A model generated the notes under the pieces. That model searched no databases. It was not told the origin of the DNA and was given only the letters and a program-made list of their open reading frames with translations. The translations under genes and the position numbers were made by a program. DNA of 64,000 nt from Heliomarina baculiformis (GTDB lineage: Bacteria; Pseudomonadota; Alphaproteobacteria; Rhodobacterales; Rhodobacteraceae), in NCBI RefSeq assembly GCF_019966545.1, contig NZ_JAIMIC010000003.1:1-64000 (forward strand), in the 5' to 3' direction. Within the stretch, counting starts at the first letter, position 1. Every line of letters starts with the position of its first letter. This document shows, in pieces, positions 60,427 through 64,000 of the stretch.

Positions 60427-62316
60427 TTACGCTGACTTGCGGTTGTTTTCGTAAACGCGGTTCAGCAGCGCGGCTTCTAGTTCTTTCTCAAGCTCCTTGG
60501 CCTTGGCGATATAGGCCGCGTTTTCGCTGGCCGGGATGTTCGGATCCCAGACTTCGGCCAGTTGCCGGACCGTGACCCGGTCATGGGCATAGAAGGTCTG
60601 AGCCGCCTCGCTTGCCTCGTATTCCGAAAGGCCGATGTTCTCGAGCACGTAGCGCCCGGCACGCAGAGAGCTGTCGAACATCTCGCGTACAATGTCGTTC
60701 GCGCCCGCCTTGTAGAGTTCGAACACGTGCGGGCGGTCATAGGCACGGGCCACGATATGCAGGTCGGGGCGCTGGCGGCGCGCATAGGCTACCAGCATCG
60801 TGGCCTTGTCCTTGTCATCCATCGCCACGACCAGCACGCGCGCCTTCTGCAAGCCCGCCGCGCGCAGCAGCTCGGGCCGGGTCGGATCGCCAAGGAACCC
60901 CTTGAACCCGAAACGCCGCATCAGCTGGATCGTTTGCATGTCGTGGTCAAGCACGATGGTCTTGAACCCGCTGGCTTGTACCAGCCGGTTGACGATCTGT
61001 CCGAAACGGCCAATCCCGGCGATGATGACGGGGCCTTCCTCGTCGATCTCGTCGGGTTTGTATTTGGGGCCTGCCACATCGCTCATCCGGCGCGAAATCA
61101 CCTCGTACAGGATGAACAGGAGCGGGGTGATCAGCATCGTCAGGGCGACGATCAGCAACAGTTTTTCCGCGACATCGCCGGGGATGACGTTCTGCTGGGT
61201 CGAAAAGGAAATCAGCACGAACCCGAATTCCCCGGCCTGCGCCAGCGAGAGGGTAAAGAGCCAGCGGTCGCGCCCCTTGAGCTTGAAGGCGCGTCCCAGC
61301 AGGTAAAGCACGATGCCCTTGACCAGAATGACCAGCACGGCCAGCCCGATCAGGTCGGCGGCATCCGCAAAAAAGGCGGTGAAGTTGATACCCGCGCCCA
61401 CGGTGATAAAGAACAGCCCCAGCAGCAGCCCCTTGAACGGTTCAAGGTCGCTTTCCAGCTCGTGCCTGAATTCGCTGTTGGCAAGCACCACGCCCGCGAG
61501 GAACGCACCAAGCGCGGGTGACAGGCCCACCAGCGTCATCAGAAAGGAAATGCCGACCACGATCAGCAGCGCCAGTGCCGTATACATCTCGCGCAGGCCC
61601 GCCACATGGATGAACCGGAACACGGGCCGCGTCAGGTAGATGCCCGCAAGGATGACCAGACCGATCACGCCGATCGTCACCAGCGTGACCGCCCAGCCCG
61701 GAAGGCCCTCGACGAGAGATACCGCATGGCCATGCCCGCCGGCGGCGGCCTCGTGTATCGCAAGGGAAATCGACCCGTCGTCATTGATCGCGCCGTAGAT
61801 TTCATTGACGGCAAGAAGCGGCAGCAAGGCAAGGATCGGGATCACCGCGATATCCTGCGTCAGCAGCACCGAAAAGGCGGAACGCCCGCCGCCCGTCTGC
61901 ATCAGCCCCTTTTCCGACAGGGTCTGAAGCACGATGGCGGTCGAGGAGAGCGACAGGGCAAGACCGATGGCGACGGCGGTCGCAAAGGGCTGCCCGGCGA
62001 CAATGGCGGCGGCCATGATGACCAACGTGCTGAGGACGACCTGCAAGCCGCCCAGACCGATCAGCTTGTGGCGCATGTTCCAGAGCGCCCTCGGTTCGAG
62101 TTCGAGACCGATCAGGAACAGCATCATCACGACGCCGAATTCGGCGAAATGGCGCAGTTCTTCCATTTCGGAGCCGACTAGATGGAGCACCGGACCGATG
62201 ACGATGCCCGCCGCCAGATACCCAAGCACGGATCCAAGGCCAAGCCGGGCAGCAATCGGAACCGCGATCACCGCGGCAGCCAGATAGATCGAGGCTTGGT
62301 AGAGGAAACTATCCAT
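60427..62316 (-). CDS. CPA2 family potassium/proton antiporter (Kef-type) with RCK domain
   Basis: 629 residues. About 12 membrane helices in the first 380 residues (GSVLGYLAAGIVIGPVLHL, MLFLIGLELEPRALW, LSLSSTAIVLQTLSEKGLM, LLTQDIAVIPIL), then a cytoplasmic TrkA-N/RCK domain (about 415-530: VIIAGIGRFGQIVNRLV, VLDHDMQTIQLMRRFG, RVLVVAMDDKDKATM) that binds NAD(H) or another nucleotide. Predicted K+ efflux or pH control. Similar to KefB/KefC, but no KefF/KefG partner is adjacent. Confidence 0.9.
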   Translation of the reverse strand: MDSFLYQASIYLAAAVIAVPIAARLGLGSVLGYLAAGIVIGPVLHLVGSEMEELRHFAEFGVVMMLFLIGLELEPRALWNMRHKLIGLGGLQVVLSTLVIMAAAIVAGQPFATAVAIGLALSLSSTAIVLQTLSEKGLMQTGGGRSAFSVLLTQDIAVIPILALLPLLAVNEIYGAINDDGSISLAIHEAAAGGHGHAVSLVEGLPGWAVTLVTIGVIGLVILAGIYLTRPVFRFIHVAGLREMYTALALLIVVGISFLMTLVGLSPALGAFLAGVVLANSEFRHELESDLEPFKGLLLGLFFITVGAGINFTAFFADAADLIGLAVLVILVKGIVLYLLGRAFKLKGRDRWLFTLSLAQAGEFGFVLISFSTQQNVIPGDVAEKLLLIVALTMLITPLLFILYEVISRRMSDVAGPKYKPDEIDEEGPVIIAGIGRFGQIVNRLVQASGFKTIVLDHDMQTIQLMRRFGFKGFLGDPTRPELLRAAGLQKARVLVVAMDDKDKATMLVAYARRQRPDLHIVARAYDRPHVFELYKAGANDIVREMFDSSLRAGRYVLENIGLSEYEASEAAQTFYAHDRVTVRQLAEVWDPNIPASENAAYIAKAKELEKELEAALLNRVYENNRKSA

Positions 62317-62355
62317 TGTCAGTCGGTTCCTTCCCGAGAGGGACGAAGTACATGT

Positions 62356-62811
62356 TCACGTCGGCAGCGGCGCGTCGCGTTTGAGCTGATCCATCACGAT
62401 CTGGCTTTGCACGCGCGCCACGGCGGGGTGCGGCAGGATGACTTCGTGTATCAGCGCATTCAGGGCGGGCAAATCACTGCAATAGACGCGTAACAGATAA
62501 TCAGCTTCGCCGGTCATGGTCCATGCGCTTGTGATCTCGGCCCGGGATCGGATCAGACGTGCGAAAGAGGCGGATTGCTCGGGGCCGTGGGTGCCAAGCT
62601 GGACCTGCACGAAACCCTGCACGCTGAGTCCGAGACGCAGCGGGTCGAGCCGCGCCGAATAGCCCTGGATAATGCCATCGGCCTCAAGCCGCTGGCGGCG
62701 GCGCCCGGCCTGGCTGGGCGAGAGGTTCAGAAGCTCACCCAATTCCTGCGCTGTCAGATGCGCATTGCCCTGCAGCGCCGCGAGCAGGCGTGTATCCGTG
62801 TCATCAAGCAT
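62356..62811 (-). CDS. Lrp/AsnC family transcriptional regulator
   Basis: 151 residues: N-terminal winged HTH (DDTDTRLLAALQGNAHLTAQ, LSPSQAGRRRQRLEADGIIQGY) and a C-terminal RAM effector domain (VQVQLG, ITSAWTMTGEADYLLRVYC, VARVQSQIVMDQLK). It is divergent from hppD, with a palindrome in the gap, so it probably senses an aromatic amino acid and controls tyrosine catabolism. Confidence 0.9.
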   Translation of the reverse strand: MLDDTDTRLLAALQGNAHLTAQELGELLNLSPSQAGRRRQRLEADGIIQGYSARLDPLRLGLSVQGFVQVQLGTHGPEQSASFARLIRSRAEITSAWTMTGEADYLLRVYCSDLPALNALIHEVILPHPAVARVQSQIVMDQLKRDAPLPT

Positions 62812-62886
62812 ATGCGGCGAATCCTTTATTCTTACTTACATAGTGCATGTTTCCCGCATAACTACCCCTGATCCTAATCGAAAACG

Positions 62887-62910
62887 CGCAACTTTAGCAT
62901 GAAGTTTGCG
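62887..62910. promoter_or_regulatory. Inverted repeat between the Lrp-type gene and hppD
   Basis: CGCAACTT (62887-62894) and AAGTTTGCG (62902-62910) form a near-perfect palindrome about 45-70 bp before the hppD start. It is a candidate site for the adjacent Lrp/AsnC regulator. Confidence 0.5.
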
Positions 62911-62956
62911 TTACGATTTGGCTAACCAGAAATGACAGCCAGAGGAGAAGCGAATC

Positions 62957-64000
62957 ATGGGTCCTTTCCCGCATGACGCACCGAAATCCGAAATCACCGA
63001 GGCCAACCCGGCCGGAACGGACGGGTTCGAATTCGTCGAATTCGCCCATCCCGACCCTGAAGAGCTTCGCGGTGTTTTTTCGCGTATGGGCTACGAATGC
63101 GTCGCCCGCCACAAGTCCAAGAATGTTGAGCTTTGGCAGCAGGGCGATATCACCTATGTCCTGAATGCCGAGCCGAACAGTTTTGCCTCACGCTTTGTCG
63201 ATCTGCACGGTCCTTGTGCACCGTCGATGGGCTGGCGCGTCGTGGACGCGCAGCATGCGTTCGACCATGCGGTTGCGAATGGCGCCGAACCCTACACCGG
63301 CGATGACAAGACGATGGACGTGCCCGCGATCCTCGGGATTGGCGGATCGTTGATCTATTTCATCGACCAGTATTACGACACCTCGCCTTATAACGAGGAA
63401 TTCGAATGGCTGGCGCAGTCCAAACCACGCGGCGTCGGGTTCTATTACCTCGATCACCTGACCCATAACGTGTTCAAGGGTAACATGGACACTTGGTTCA
63501 AGTTCTACGGCGACCTGTTCAACTTTCGCGAAATCCGCTTTTTCGACATCGAGGGCAAGTTCACCGGGCTTTTCTCGCGTGCGCTGACCTCGCCCTGTGG
63601 CCGGATCCGTATTCCTCTGAACGAGGACCGGGGCGAAACCGGCCAGATCGTGTCCTACCTCAAGAAGTACAATGGGGAAGGTATCCAGCATATCGCGGTC
63701 GGGTCGGACAATATCTATGACAGCACCGATGCGATTGCCGACAAGGGCGTGAAATTCATGCCTGGTCCGCCGGATACCTATTACGACATGTCCAAGGACC
63801 GCGTCGTCGACCATGACGAACCGATCGAGCGGATGAAAAAGCACGGTATCCTGATCGATGGCGAAGGCGTCGTCGATGGCGGTGAAACCCGTATCCTGCT
63901 GCAGATCTTCTCAAAAACCGTGATCGGTCCGATCTTTTTCGAGTTTATCCAGCGCAAGGGCGACGACGGGTTCGGCGAAGGCAACTTCAAGGCGCTGTTC
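62957..64000 (+). CDS. hppD: 4-hydroxyphenylpyruvate dioxygenase, partial (3' end beyond window)
   Basis: Converts 4-hydroxyphenylpyruvate to homogentisate in tyrosine catabolism. 348 residues are visible of about 365; the frame is open at the right edge. The start ATG 62957 follows AGAGGAGAAG. Non-haem iron ligands are visible: His in YYLDHLTHNV, His in GIQHIAVG, and the Glu-containing IFFEFIQRKGDDGFGEGNF. The C-terminal gating helix lies beyond the edge. The divergent Lrp-type regulator and an upstream palindrome suggest substrate-responsive control. Confidence 0.93.
   Translation, partial: MGPFPHDAPKSEITEANPAGTDGFEFVEFAHPDPEELRGVFSRMGYECVARHKSKNVELWQQGDITYVLNAEPNSFASRFVDLHGPCAPSMGWRVVDAQHAFDHAVANGAEPYTGDDKTMDVPAILGIGGSLIYFIDQYYDTSPYNEEFEWLAQSKPRGVGFYYLDHLTHNVFKGNMDTWFKFYGDLFNFREIRFFDIEGKFTGLFSRALTSPCGRIRIPLNEDRGETGQIVSYLKKYNGEGIQHIAVGSDNIYDSTDAIADKGVKFMPGPPDTYYDMSKDRVVDHDEPIERMKKHGILIDGEGVVDGGETRILLQIFSKTVIGPIFFEFIQRKGDDGFGEGNFKALF

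Overview
The window looks like a chromosomal segment of a marine Roseobacter-group alphaproteobacterium (Rhodobacteraceae). The reasons are high GC with strong third-position GC bias, a VPLPA-CTERM lectin-like protein, a fused carnitine dehydrogenase/thioesterase, a GTTC-N7-GTTC SOS box and CarD. I saw no rRNA, tRNA, CRISPR array, insertion sequence or phage gene. Genes are packed tightly, often with 4-bp start/stop overlaps.

Layout. 0-1.7 kb: a chemoreceptor with a nitrate/nitrite-type sensor domain, cut by the left edge and AT-richer than the rest. 1.9-4.9 kb: molybdate uptake (short ModE-like regulator, ModE-type palindrome, modABC). 4.9-13.5 kb: one 8.6-kb gene for a giant RTX protein with an N-terminal lipase domain. 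13.5-21.8 kb: a secreted hypothetical protein, an M20 amidohydrolase, metG, a lectin-like VPLPA-CTERM protein, an MFS transporter, an SOS-boxed orphan imuA-like gene and a Tas-type aldo/keto reductase. 21.9-26.7 kb: carnitine catabolism (CdhR-like regulator, dehydrocarnitine cleavage enzyme, lipocalin lipoprotein, fused dehydrogenase/thioesterase, SDR). 26.9-30.8 kb: an XRE regulator divergent from a fatty-acid desaturase, then an EamA transporter, a Nudix hydrolase and a DUF983 protein. 31.0-33.1 kb: an EF-hand protein followed by an ECF sigma factor, a putative anti-sigma and a heavy-metal-sensor-like protein. 33.2-39.6 kb: a diguanylate cyclase with decayed receivers, a HAD phosphatase, an MttB-family methyltransferase, and a pair made of an H-NOX-like protein and an H-NOXA-GGDEF cyclase.

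39.9-55.6 kb is the most interesting region: ten consecutive plus-strand genes centred on SrfB (Hsp70/actin-fold ATPase motifs) and SrfC (P-loop GTPase motifs). They are combined with three membrane-anchored proteins sharing one anchor module but carrying different periplasmic domains (Cys-rich, trypsin-like, YfaP-like), a fourth anchored protein, a secreted SH3-vWA protein, an ABC ATPase/FtsX-type permease pair, and a secreted SUMF1-like protein that appears to lack the catalytic cysteines. I infer one NTP-driven, envelope-spanning machine. A peptidoglycan-binding protein follows and may belong to it.

57.3-64.0 kb is mostly housekeeping: ferredoxin FdxA, CarD, cobS and cobT (late cobalamin synthesis), a Kef-type cation/proton antiporter, an Lrp/AsnC regulator, and hppD (tyrosine catabolism), cut by the right edge.

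Regulation visible in the DNA: a ModE-type palindrome before modA, a LexA-type box before the imuA-like gene, palindromes in the XRE/desaturase and Lrp/hppD divergent gaps, three strong hairpins before the sigma-factor gene, and several intrinsic terminators.
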